Source: Phellopilus nigrolimitatus
Taxonomy: Eukaryota > Basidiomycota > Agaricomycetes > Hymenochaetales > Hymenochaetaceae
Assembly (NCBI GenBank): GCA_021029095.1
Contig: JAJOHG010000124.1
Location: forward strand, 17,806 to 81,805
Length of the DNA stretch: 64,000 nt
Direction of reading: 5' to 3'
Of the stretch, positions 22,289 to 32,756 are shown one piece after another. The notes beneath the pieces were generated by a model, which was given only the letters and a program-made list of their open reading frames with translations, searched no databases and had not been told where the DNA came from. The first letter of the stretch is position 1. Each line of letters starts with the position of its first letter. The translations under genes were made by a program, and so were the position numbers.

Positions 22289-24262
22289 GAAGGGCACGAT
22301 CCTGCCCAGCCTCGGCGCGAACCCGCGCGTCGCGTTCGAGAAATACGTCGACGTGAGCCCGCGTTTCTGTCATCGCCTTTGCCTATATGTCGATAACGAA
22401 TGCTAACGGTGCGCGGTGCGTAGGCTGTCATCGACCTCCTCATCCCCGGCCAGAGCCCGGGCATCAAGGAGCGCCTCGTGGACCTGTACAACAAGCCCGA
22501 GCTGCTGTTCTTTGGACCGGACGGTACGCGCGTCTCCGTCTCCGTCTCCGGCTGTGTACCTGCACTCTCTCATACTGACTATATGCGCGCGGACTGTCAC
22601 AGAGGGGACCGCTGACATGATGGACTGGGCAGCGCGTACGTCCTCCCCCTCTTACACCTCTTCTCGCGGCCGCCCGCTGACACACACGGCGACACCGCGC
22701 ACACAGTGCACGCGCGCAGCCGCGGCGCGGGGACGTGGTGGAAATCGTTCACGACGGGCAAGAGCGCCGCGCTCCTCGGCGGCGTGCCGCACGACACGTA
22801 CGGCATGACGTCGCTCTCCGTGCGCCAGTACGTCGTCGGCATCTACGCGAAGCTCGGCCTGCGCGAGCGCGACATCACGAAGGTGCAGACGGGTGGCCCG
22901 GACGGGGACCTCGGGTCGAGTGCGTGGCGTCCTCTCTTTTCCTTTTCTTGCTCTGTGCCGTGCCGACTGCGGGCGCAGACGAGATCCTGCTGAGCAGCGA
23001 CAAGACCGTCGCGATCATCGACGGCAGCGGCGTGCTCGCGGACCCCGCGGGGCTCGACCGCGCGGAGCTCGTGCGCCTCGCGAAGCTGCGCGTGCCGGTG
23101 GCGCACTTCGACCGCGCGAAACTCGGCAAGGACGGGTACGTCGTGCTCGTCGAGGACCAGGACGTCAAACTCCCATGTGCGTTTCTACCTGCTTTCGGCC
23201 CTCTGAGTGGGGGGCGGACGGACGGCTGACTGACTGACGTGGTTGATCTCTTGCGCGATGGCGTGCACAGCCGGCGAGGTCATCGTGGACGGCACGGACT
23301 TCCGCAACACCGCGCACATGCGCTTCAAGGCGGACCTGTTCGTGCCTTGCGGCGGACGGTGCGTGCCCCTGCCCGCGCTCGCCGGTCCATAAATAATATG
23401 CTTATCTGCCTAAATATACGCGCCTTCGCCGCAGCCCGGAGGCCGTGAACATCTCGAACGTCGCGTCGCTGATCGACGGCGAGGGCAAGCCGCACTTCAA
23501 GTACATCGTCGAGGGCGCGAACCTGTTCCTGACGCAGCAGGCCCGGCTGTACCTCGAGAAGCGTAGGGTCATCCTCTTCAAGGACAGCTCCGCGAACAAA
23601 GGCACGTCCCGCACGCCCCTTGTGTCCACCCGCCTGCAGCCGCTGACCCCTTTTTCTTTTCTGTTTCTTTTTTTGCGATCGCCTCGCCAGGTGGTGTGAC
23701 GAGCTCCTCGCTCGAGGTTCTCGCGGGCCTCGGCCTTTCGAACGAGGAGTACCTCGACCTCATGGTCTTCAAGGACGGCGCGCCCTCGCCCTTCTACCGC
23801 GCGTACGTGCGCGACATCCAGGAGAAGATCACCGCGAACGCGGCCGCGGAGTTCCAGTGCATCTGGCGCGCGGGCGCGAGCGCCGCCGCGCGCCCGCGCA
23901 CGCTCGTCTCGGACGAGCTGTCGGGCACGCTCAACGCGCTGCAGGCGGAGCTCGAGGCGTCGGACCTCTTTGACGACGTGCCGAGCCGCCGCGGCGTGCT
24001 GCGCCGCGCGATCCCGCGCACGCTCGTTGACCAGGTCGGGCTCGACGCGCTGCTCGCGCGCCTGCCCGAGCCGTACCAGCGCGCGCTGTTCTCGAGCTGG
24101 GTCGCCTCGCACTTCGTGAGTGCATTCGTTTTTTTTTTTTTTTTTTTTCTTTCCCTCAGCAGCGTGCTGATTGTGTGCTGCTCTTCTCTGCAGATATACA
24201 AGTACGGCGTGAACGGCTCGAGCGTGGACTTCTTCCACTTTGCGCGCGAGCTTGCCGCGTGA
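20378..24262 (+). CDS. GDH2: NAD-specific glutamate dehydrogenase, large type
   Basis: Eleven exons (20378..22053, 22134..22160, 22220..22352, 22424..22523, 22603..22635, 22707..22919, 22979..23176, 23271..23358, 23435..23601, 23691..24115, 24194..24262) encode 1042 aa, the usual length of fungal Gdh2. It catalyses oxidative deamination of glutamate to 2-oxoglutarate and ammonium with NAD. Hallmarks are the long N-terminal regulatory half, FHIRFRDVARGGIRIV, the substrate-binding K-D-I-P-E-G-G-A-K-G segment with the catalytic Lys, EGTADMMDWA, TGGPDGDLGSNEIL in the NAD-binding part, VPCGGRPEAVNISN, KYIVEGANLFLTQQARLYLE and DSSANKGGVTSSSLEVLAGL. Exons 2 and 5 are 27 and 33 nt. The intron 23602..23690 starts with GC instead of GT (GCACGT). 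The start is the first ATG (MSSSNTSND). Whether the protein is cytosolic or mitochondrial cannot be told. Confidence 0.92.
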
Positions 24263-24987
24263 GCGCGCGCGGGACGGCGCCCCTGCCTCGCGCTCGCCGC
24301 CCTCATGTGCACTTTTGTGCCCCGCTGGCGCCCCCGCGCCTTGCTTGGGCTCCCGCCCCTTCGCCGACGGACTGTGTTCTTGTTTCTTGTTTTGTTTTGT
24401 TTTGCCGCCTGTATGTATCATATAAATCGCGAGGCAGACGGCCCGCTGGAAAAGAAATGGCAGAAGAAGATAGGATTGTACATTTATGCGCGTGTTCTGG
24501 GTTCTTCGGTCTCGCTCTTCTACGCGTTGCAAAATGGTGCATCGAAACCACTATGGTGTTCAATGGGTCGAGCGCTCGGCCGTCGGGCAAGTCTAGATAT
24601 GTAGGGAGTAGACTCGGCTCTGGGAGGTATGTACATGTACAGTGGTAAATATGTAAACGCGTTTTTTGTTTCGCGGAATTTTGCCTCCGAAAACCAACTC
24701 CAAACTCGTTCAACGCGACCAGACCTCGTTCGAGCTCCGTTTCAAACGTGATCGACTAGCGTACTGACATGCCCCTTTCTGGATAGCTGTGACGTGCAGA
24801 TTTCGGCGGTCCACACTTATTGCTGTCGCTATCGTCCGTCTCGTGAGACCCTCTAGGCGCATATGCAATTTCCCATGAAAAAAAGAGTCACCATGAACGA
24901 GTTATTTATGGGAGGAAACGTCCTCAAATAGCGGACCCATAGCCTTGGTGTTATTTCAAGTTGACTGTATCAGTAGGAGACAGCGCA
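24263..24987. other. Convergent intergenic region with repeat R3
   Basis: This region lies between glutamate dehydrogenase (+) and hydrolase C (-). Composition drops from very GC-rich to balanced here. Except for R3 no feature is visible. Confidence 0.6.
24722..24870 (+). repeat. Dispersed repeat fragment R3
   Basis: The stretch contains GAGCTCCGTTTCAAACGTGA then TCGACTAGCGT, CCCTTTCTGGATAGC, GACGTGCAGATTTC and CTTATTGCTGTCGCTATCGT. It matches the minus strand of 12720-12870 (R2) almost base for base in places and the right part of R1 more loosely. It is a truncated copy of the R family. Confidence 0.75.
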
Positions 24988-26238
24988 TCACGAGCTGACT
25001 GCTTCCTTCAAGATCCTCAAAAGCATATCTGCATCGTCCCAATTCATCTGAGAACGCGTCAGCGGGGTGCACTGTTGAGAACCATTGAGCCGCTTCTGCG
25101 CTCACAAAGTGGTTCCCACCTTCGACGGGTATGAATCTGGCCGGCCTGGCCCGTTCGCTCCCTGCTCTCCACTTGGCATAGTCCTTCTCCAGCTCCCACA
25201 TCGCCCACTGCTTCTCCCAGCCGGATGCTAGCCCGCAAACGAGACGTATTTTTATCTCTGGGAGCAAACCTCCTTTGGCTCCATAGAGCAGCACCCGACG
25301 TACGTGGTCGTGGGAGGTAGAGAGCTGGATGCTGAAGGTCAGCTGCTTCTCCGAGCGAGCGAGTGGTTCGGACTCGGTAATTAAGAGGAGCTCCTCGGCG
25401 GTCAGGGTGTCTGCGGTACAAACACGGTAGGGATTCTCGGGTGTGCGATCCTGCAGAGAGCCGATAGAACGACCGGCAGAGATATAAGAATAGACAGGGT
25501 GAGTGTGATACGATGATATCCATTTTGCGAAAGCCGCGCCGAGGATGTCTTTCGGTATTTCAGGGTCGTTGAAGAGCAAATAGGCGCCTTCCGGACTTGG
25601 ATATCCCAGAAATATGTTCGGGACATCTAAGAGACACTAGTGAATAACGAAGACAGAAGGTACAACAAACGTTCACTGACCATATATAAAGAATGTCTTA
25701 AGGTAGGGCTCCAGTGCAGCTATTATTTGTCGCGGGTATGAGTCCAGATGAGTTAAAAACGACAGCGTCGTAACGTTCCCTAACGACCAACCCAGTAATG
25801 CCAGTCCTCCAGACGTCCCGCCACTGATACGAGGGATATTTTTCTCCGAGATGACCCAGACTAAAAAGTGAGCTATCTCAAGGCCGCGTTGCCGAAGGAA
25901 ATCCCTATGAGCGCGGACATCCTTCCCATTGAGTACATCGAGCTCAGTATCGGAGAATGGCGTTGAGCCAGCATAGTCTCGCCTATTGAGCGCAATTATG
26001 CGAAGGTCGTACTTGTGAGCTAGGGGAAGCAGGCGAGCAAAATTCACTGTCAAGTATCGAGATGTCAGAAGAGTAAAGTTTATGCAGGAATCCGAAACTT
26101 ACATGCATTAAAAGTATACCCATGTACACAAACCACAGTCGTATAAGTATCGGATTGCGGCGCCCCTGAGTCGATGTACGCGAACAGCGTTCCATCTCAG
26201 TCAATCTCAGCGGTCTGCATTTCATTCGGTAATGGCAT
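24988..26238 (-). pseudogene. Alpha/beta-hydrolase paralog C, early stop codon
   Basis: Exons on the minus strand (26238..26103, 26046..25681, 25626..25106, 25047..24988) line up exactly with paralogs A, B and D. The copy keeps V-C-V-H-G-Y, L-G-W-S-L-G-N and E-G-G-N-H-F. However, codon 14 is TGA (26199..26197) where B has GGT, and no in-frame ATG follows in exon 1, so a full-length protein cannot start normally. Compared with B, exon 3 also lacks five codons next to the segment ISAGRSIGSLQ. The splice sites and the rest of the frame are intact, which points to recent loss, or to a sequence error at this site. Its promoter TATA has become CATAAAAG. Stop-codon readthrough or an alternative upstream start are less likely alternatives. 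Confidence 0.75.
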
Positions 26239-26976
26239 GCTTTCAGGTGAACCTCAGAGAGATTCGGAACGAAGACAGACGCTCTTTTATGTCCCACTTT
26301 ACGTCGAACCGTCGACGCCGAGTCAGTAACACAAGTATTCTGATAACATTTCGGTTATGTAATAGGTAATACATATGCATTGGGAAATTAACTTAAAATC
26401 ATTTATTATAATTTATAGTCACTGTACTGTGACAAACTGTGATATGTCAAAAACGCCTTATGAAACTCGCCAGGGTTGGAAATTACCTGCTAAATGGCTC
26501 CTGTTCGGGGTCTACGGCCCTCGGAACCAAAACTGTATATCTGGTATCCCGAATTTTATGCAAAATAGGTGGTTGTAGAAAATGACGAACCACGTAAGCG
26601 ATCATCGGTGCCAGATAAGGAAGAGAAATCTTTTATTTTTTATTTTTTAGCAGAGCTAATCGCTTGCGCGGTTTGTCAATTTCTACACCCACCTATATAT
26701 GTATATATTCACCCAAATATCCATGTTAGATTCACGCATGATTTGTTACTAATATGTAGATTTGGCTTCCTCATTGCAATGAAACCCTTGCAGTGCTCAA
26801 AACATTGAGATGCTGAGTCACTGAGTAAGTGCATATACGTACTTATTGCTGTTGCTGTCGGTCTTGGAATCTTTAGTTGCGTGGGGCTTTTCCGACAAAT
26901 GAACCCATAATATTTGACGGAGTACACAATTTCGATTCTCAATAATCGGTTCGTAGTCGAATACACATAAAGTACC
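26239..26976. other. AT-rich intergenic DNA between hydrolases C and D
   Basis: Apart from the promoter of paralog C, I see no gene or known repeat. A TATATATGTATATATT-like run lies near 26693-26710. Confidence 0.5.
26284..26291 (-). promoter_or_regulatory. Degenerate TATA box of hydrolase C
   Basis: CATAAAAG lies 53 bases before the ATG position, the same spacing as TATAAAAG before hydrolase B. The downstream leader is strongly alike, so this is the mutated counterpart. Confidence 0.5.
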
Positions 26977-28258
26977 TTAATTGGCTGCAGCGGATTCGGA
27001 AATTGCATTTTTCAAGATCGTCAAAAGCATATCTGCATCGTCCCAGTGCATCTGAAAGCTCGTCAGCGAGATGCATAGATGAAGCAAATGAGCCACTTCG
27101 GAACTCACAAAGTGATTACCGCCCTCGGCAGGTATGAACTTGAACGGTCTAACTTGCTCGCCCTCCGTTACCCACTTAGCATGGTCCTTCTCAAGCTCCC
27201 ACGCCGCCCATTGTACCTCCCACCCGGAGGCTAGCCCATAAACAAAGTAAATATTTAGCTTTGGGAGTAAATCTTTGTTGGCACTGAAGAGTAGCGCTCG
27301 TCGCGTCTGTTCATGCAAGGTAGAGATATGAACATTCCATGGCAGCTGTTCCGAGCGAGTAGCTGGTGTTGGATCGGTAATTGTGAGTAGCTCCTCAGCA
27401 GTGAAGGTATCTGCTGTACAAATGCGATAAGGATTCTCGGGCGTGCGATCCTGCAGAGAGCCCGTGGAGCGATCTGGTGATGTTTCGCCGGAAGTGATAT
27501 TGGAATAAGCAGGATGAGCGAAATATGACGATACCCATTTTGCGAAAGCCACTCCGAGCTCGCTTTCTGGGATCGTTGAGTCCGTGGAGGGATGGTAGGT
27601 GCCTTCAGGCATCGAGTATCCCAGAAATCTGTTTGGGATATCTACGAGACACTAATGAGGAGCAAGACCAGACTAAACAATCAAAAGACCACTAACCATA
27701 CAAAACAAATGTTCTAAGGTAGGGCTCCAGTGCAGTGATTGTTTCGTGCGGGTACGAGTCCAGATGAGCTAGAAACGGCAGTGTCGTTACGTTCCCTTGG
27801 GACCATCCTAGCAATGCCAACCCTCCAAACGTCCCGTCTTCACTGGCATGCGGGATCTCTTTCTCCGTGATGACCCAGACCAGAAAACGAGCTATCTCGA
27901 GGCCGCGCTTTCGAAGGAAATCCCTATGAGCGTTGTCATCTTTTCCATTGATTACATCGAGCTCAGGGTCGGAGAATGGCGTCGAGCCAGAATAATCTCG
28001 CCGATTGAGTGCAATGACGCGAAGATTGTACTTGTGAGCGAGAGGAAGGAGACGAGAAAAGACCACTGTTGAAAAGTGTCTTGTTACATAGGTAAAAGCT
28101 TATCTATTATTCCGAAACTTACGTGCATTGAAAGTATACCCATGTACACAAACTACAGTCGTGTAGTTGACGGATTGCGGCGCTCCTGAGTCGATGTATG
28201 CGAACTGCGTCCCGTCGCTGTCTATCTGTACAGTCTGTATCTCACTCGATGATGGCAT
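26977..28258 (-). CDS. Alpha/beta-hydrolase paralog D
   Basis: Four exons on the minus strand (28258..28123, 28065..27697, 27641..27109, 27051..26977) encode 370 aa. It has the same gene structure as A-C. The oxyanion segment V-C-V-H-G-Y and the E-G-G-N-H-F histidine are kept. The nucleophile elbow reads G-W-S-Q-G-N (Gln in place of Leu after the Ser), which may change the active-site entrance. The last exon is 15 nt longer than in the paralogs and ends SESAAAN. Intron 3 (27108..27052) is 57 nt without a stop, as in paralog B, so intron retention would keep the frame. The first 18 bases upstream of the start match those of paralog A closely. The substrate is unknown and the enzyme is probably cytosolic. 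Confidence 0.85.
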
Positions 28259-28810
28259 GTTCTCAGGAGAGTCTCAGAAGTATGTATATAAATTGGAAGA
28301 TCAAAGCCAAGTTCTCTTATATATGTATCTGCAGAATCACTGACGCTGACTGAGCGCCATCAGAAGTTAATAAACCTAGGACGAAGTGCGAAATCCCTTC
28401 TACTGCTGTTCAACCGTCATTTCATTGCTCACAATTAAAAATCTGTATTCTTTGTTACAGAAGACGGAGTCGCGAGCAGGAAAGGAGAATTTAACGGGGC
28501 AATTATTGTTTAAAATGACTTCGAATACACTCGCATACAAACAGAATCGCTGCTGGGCTCGGAGCTGGCAGGGAAAAAAAATGAAGACAATATTCGATTT
28601 TATCCTGAAGCTTATTTGCCTGAAAATGCATTGAGAAGCATCAATATGTCTGTTGGCGCCCCGGCTTTCAAAGGTCAGTGCAAGGTCTGTTTGTATAAAG
28701 AAAACCAGTCTTCTCTGTCGATGGTTGGTGGCCGATATTGGTAGGAGTTTTTTCAGGCTAGCGCATCTTGAATAAAACTTCACTTGTTTGACCTTTCTCT
28801 AGGCAAATAT
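28259..28810. other. Intergenic, hydrolase D / quinone oxidoreductase
   Basis: I find no supported gene. The region holds the promoter of hydrolase D and the 3' flank of the oxidoreductase. Confidence 0.5.
28314..28321 (-). promoter_or_regulatory. TATA box of hydrolase D
   Basis: TATAAGAG on the minus strand lies 63 bases before the ATG at 28258. Octamer and distance are the same as for hydrolase A. Confidence 0.6.
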
Positions 28811-30677
28811 CTAAACAATTTCTACGATGATCTTCCCACTACAGCAAAGTATATCAGTAGGCGTAAAATCAAACTGCTGAGAAAAGGTGAATTCTTACAC
28901 GTTCTTGTCTTCTTGCATCTCACGATGCGCTTCTTGGATCTCCGCCCACGGATACACCTAATGTTCTATTTGATATTGTCATTCTGATAACCTTTAAGCC
29001 GGACTATACCTTATGGATGTATGTCTTCAATTTCCCATCTACGAGAGCTTCTAGCACCTCGTTCTTGAATCTTTGTAATTAGCAGCGCACTGCGTGAGTA
29101 ATCTCCGTAAGATTAATAATCTTGTTCCCAAAGGCTTACTGAGAGATCAAATCGGCTTGGTAAGCCACAGACCGAGACCGAAGTGTAGATCCCTCGATAT
29201 GCAGGCGCTTGTAAAGTAAAGGGCCGAGGTTGAACTTGGACACCTCGGCGCCTAGATTGACGCAATCGCGATTACGTTGCCAGTATAAAACAAGTGTGTG
29301 CAAGACGGGTTGATGCGCGAACGTGTCGCGTAAAGGGCGGGACGCGTACGTAGCACAAATATATTCAAGGGGATAGATCAATCAGTAATCGGGCTCGTAT
29401 TCAACGTCGCAGCGTCATCAGTGGCTCGCGCTGCAAAAGCGCGAGGACCCAGGATGAGGAATCCGAGGCGATAGGCGTTGAAGTGCTTACCGCTGAGAAG
29501 ACCGAGCATGGTCATCCGCCCGTCAAGGGCGAGAGCGGCGATATTCTTCTCCCAGTGGCTTTGGCCAACGAAGTCGATGAGCACGTCGACGCCCTTGCCA
29601 TTGGTCACTTTTTTGACCTCCTCCGAGAAGTCCTGGGTCTTGTAGTTCACGGCGTGTGTTGCGCCAAGCCCCCCATCCGGGAGATTGGTCAGGAAATCAA
29701 CTTTCTCCTTCTTTGACGCGGTACTTGTCACGGTATTCCTAAGTTACGAGATCAATATCATAAGTTAAACATCCCATCTTCTCATAGCAAACTAGAAGTA
29801 GAAAGGATCATCCAGTGAATGTGCTTACGCGCCGTAAAGCCGAGCGAGCTGACACGCAGCCAGTCCAACACCCGAAGCACCCGTATGTACGAGAACGTCA
29901 TCTCCTGCCTTGATCTTCCCTACTTTTACAAGAGCTTGAAACGCTGTAAAAAGTCGTCTACGGTCAGATGGTGCTCAATACCACAAGATTCGGGAATTCA
30001 TCATGATAGGCCATGGTTTTTATTCCGAGAGACGCCTGATCCCCGTGCAATTAGGACGAAGCAGTCTACTCTACATGACTCACCAGTCAGCCAGTTCTCC
30101 GGAATGCTGGCAGCATTAACCCAGGAGAGATGAGAAGGCTTATTAATGAGGTGGCAGTCTGGTACAGTTATATATTCTGCGTAAGCACCCTGTCAAAAAA
30201 TAAATAGAGAACGAAAATGCGAAGATAGATTTAGTTCAAATTAAAGCGTGTTAATTCAGGATAGACTGCACGCACCCCGGCAGCAAGGCCGAAAACTTCG
30301 TCGTCGACTTTCCATTGCTTGACCTCGGAGCCTAGTTCGGCAACATGTCCAGAGAACTCAACCCCAAGGATCTTTGAAGCGCCAGGAGGAATCGGATATA
30401 CTCCATTTCGCTGCAAGATGTCCATGCGATTCAATCCGAAAGCCTTAATCTGCCGTAAATGCGGTACGAATACCAGACAGCATCGTGCACCAGTTAGTAC
30501 AATGATAAAGCAAAGAGAAGCGGAACAGAGTCCGAGATTATCATGAAGTGGCTAGCGTAAGTTCACCTTGACCAAAACCTCCCGAGACGATGGCTTCGGT
30601 CGCGCCGTTTCACCAAGGAAGAGATTCTCGATGCCTCCTGAGCCACCCTTAATGAGGACTGCTCTCATTTGAGCCAT
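28811..30677 (-). CDS. NAD(P)H:quinone oxidoreductase, PIG3-like (MDR family)
   Basis: Nine exons on the minus strand (30677..30567, 30449..30276, 30189..30084, 29943..29829, 29738..29491, 29251..29140, 29070..29010, 28957..28899, 28838..28811) give 337 aa, the normal length of the PIG3/TP53I3 group. Diagnostic segments are [59 protein letters not shown] followed by [13 protein letters not shown] (the cofactor-binding A-S-G-V-G loop), [15 protein letters not shown] [30 protein letters not shown] and the end [11 protein letters not shown] ... GKIIVEIV. The group lacks catalytic zinc and reduces quinones with NADPH in the cytosol. Introns are 52-239 nt; the one at 29490..29252 is long and contains a second open stretch that I read as intronic. 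A longer in-frame start at 30797 exists; 30677 was chosen because the family begins at MRAV. Confidence 0.88.
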
Positions 30678-32756
30678 AGTTGTGATACCGAGGTGATTGC
30701 GGTCGGGAACAACAAAGTGAGATGACGTGACTGGGAAGTTTTGACCTACGTAATCACGAGCCAAAAGCAGCGAGCGATCACGGCGATCGCCCGGCAAAGA
30801 CGAGAACGATCAGCATGCAAATTTTTACCCTTTACATGAGTTCCCGACTCACAAATGTAAATTCTAAGTTATGTAGAAGGCGCTCTCGCGAATCGAACGT
30901 ACATGTGATATATTATTTCGGTCAAGTCCGTACACTGTCAACATGTCAAGGTTTTTTTTTCTTCTTCTTTTTCTGTAAGCGACCTTCTTTGTAGATTGAA
31001 CTTTTGCAGGCACCACATTATCCAAGTATCCCGCTTCTATCCCGCTTTGTCTGATACATACATAGAGTACACGTGCAGATGGATTATCAACCTGTGCCCT
31101 TACTGGAAGTCAATCTTCGGTCGCTTACAGTGCATACCTTCCCTTCGCGACTTCATATACTCCGGAGTCGGAGCCACGAGATGAGCTTATTTATATTGTT
31201 TCACCGCTGCAAGCCTGCGCCGATGCGAACAATTCGCCCATACCCTGCTTCACGTTTTATTTTCGTATTTTTAGTTCTAATCTATTCTTGCTTCAAAACC
31301 CGCGTTTACGAACTGGTGATAAATAAAATAAAAGACAGAAAATCTGCGACGACGAAGGTCAAGCCGATGTAAGGGCTAACCGGGTGTTCGTAACGGCGGA
31401 TGCATTGACCCAATTCCGTAATAACGCTCCCCGAGTCTTCACCTTTCTAGCTCGCCAACGGCTAACCCGCTCAGAAATTGAGTTCGTAACGCGTCGGCGA
31501 GTAAATCTCCCCCCGACAGATATTGCAATACTTACTAGTTCCAGTTCTGTGATCATCGAGCACTTAACCGACGAGCTCGTGGCCGAAGTAGCCCGCGAAC
31601 CATGGACGCTCGATAATTTCTACACGTGCTCGGCTTGGGCAAAAGACGCAGCACAACATACTGCGCGGACTCGTGTGGCCTACTGCGTCAGAGCGGTGAT
31701 AGTATCATGCAAACGATGCAGAGCCTTCGCAGTAATCAGCACTACCCGCTCTCGGATGAAGGGAGGGGTTCTGAATTAGCTAAGAGGAAGGATAGAGGGG
31801 GCGAAGAGGATGTTGATGTCCGCACAACCCCAACTACGCAGCAGCCCGATGTGACTGAGCTTCTTTACACAGTCGACTTGAAACGATGTACGATGATCAC
31901 TTATCAAAACCAATGCTAATCGCTCGATGTAAGCTTTAGTATGCGGGCAGGCACTCGCAGCTAGGTGTACTGTTGGCGGCGCGCCAATCAAGAGTAGGCG
32001 GCCCAAACGGGCATGGGCTGTCGAAAGTTCCTAACGCTAGGCCTGCGCGATAAAGCCCCGTAATTGAAATACGTATGTGATGAGATGGTGAGGAACATAA
32101 ATTATTGTCGATTCTTGCGAACGCGCTGCCGGTAAGCCAGTCCTTATAAAGGTCGAAGATGCTGATTTCGTGTTCGATTATTTGAGCAGATCAGTGGACT
32201 CTAAAACGTAAGTGATAAGGCACAGATGTTGACTGTAGTTACGGTATAACAGCACGCCGACGTTCGGATAGATAGAAATTTGTATTTGCTGATGAACGGA
32301 GCGGGGAACCCCCGGAGACGCACTGGTCAAAATGTAGACATGTTCAAGGTCCCGCGGAAGGCATTAGAAGGAGCAATTAAATCCAGATAAGCTATTCATA
32401 ATCCATAAGTCTATCGACGAACATGGAACCGGAGAGTGAGTGAAGCATGAGAAGTCGTCAGAAGCAGTTGCACAGACAGAAGGCTAAATAATTGCGTACA
32501 CATGCGCCAATCTCAGTCGAGAATTCATGACAAATGTAAAGGCCTTGATAAAAGCCGGATGGGACCGGCGTCATGCTTGGACCTGTTCGTATGGTAAAGG
32601 AAGCAGACAAGTATAAACCGAAGAATCTGCCGCGGTTATAGGCTTGATCCTTCTGGTTGAAAAATCCTGCTTCTGCTTTTCAGCCCATATAATGGTGATA
32701 GCTGATTCGGCTCGACAAGTCGAAGAGAAGTCAGGATATCGGTCTATCATTTGACA
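30678..32756. other. Intergenic DNA, no recognised gene
   Basis: The longest frame (31384-31779, +, 131 codons, containing LTDELVAEVAREPWTLDNFY) looks protein-like in parts, but I recognise no family and it has no clear start context. Otherwise the stretch appears non-coding. Confidence 0.4.

Larger units (their letters stand above)
15950..24300. other. GC-rich block with three housekeeping-type genes
   Basis: Base composition changes abruptly: codons in this block end almost only in G or C and CpG runs are everywhere, while both flanks look close to balanced. Introns inside the block keep normal T-rich tracts, so the bias is strongest in exons. Contents are a MYND protein, a GGTase-I beta subunit and glutamate dehydrogenase. 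The strong bias also makes long antisense open frames, which I regard as shadows. Confidence 0.8.

Noticed and set aside
24175..24648. 157-codon frame past the GDH2 stop
   Set aside because: It overlaps the last GDH2 exon in another frame and the rest is 3' flank with no domain.
30870..30905. tRNA-like T-loop (GTTCGATTC on the minus strand)
   Set aside because: The flanking bases cannot form the T stem, and no acceptor stem or A box is found at the right distance.
31384..31779. 131-codon + strand frame
   Set aside because: Parts look protein-like, but there is no family resemblance, promoter or splice context; not enough to call a gene.
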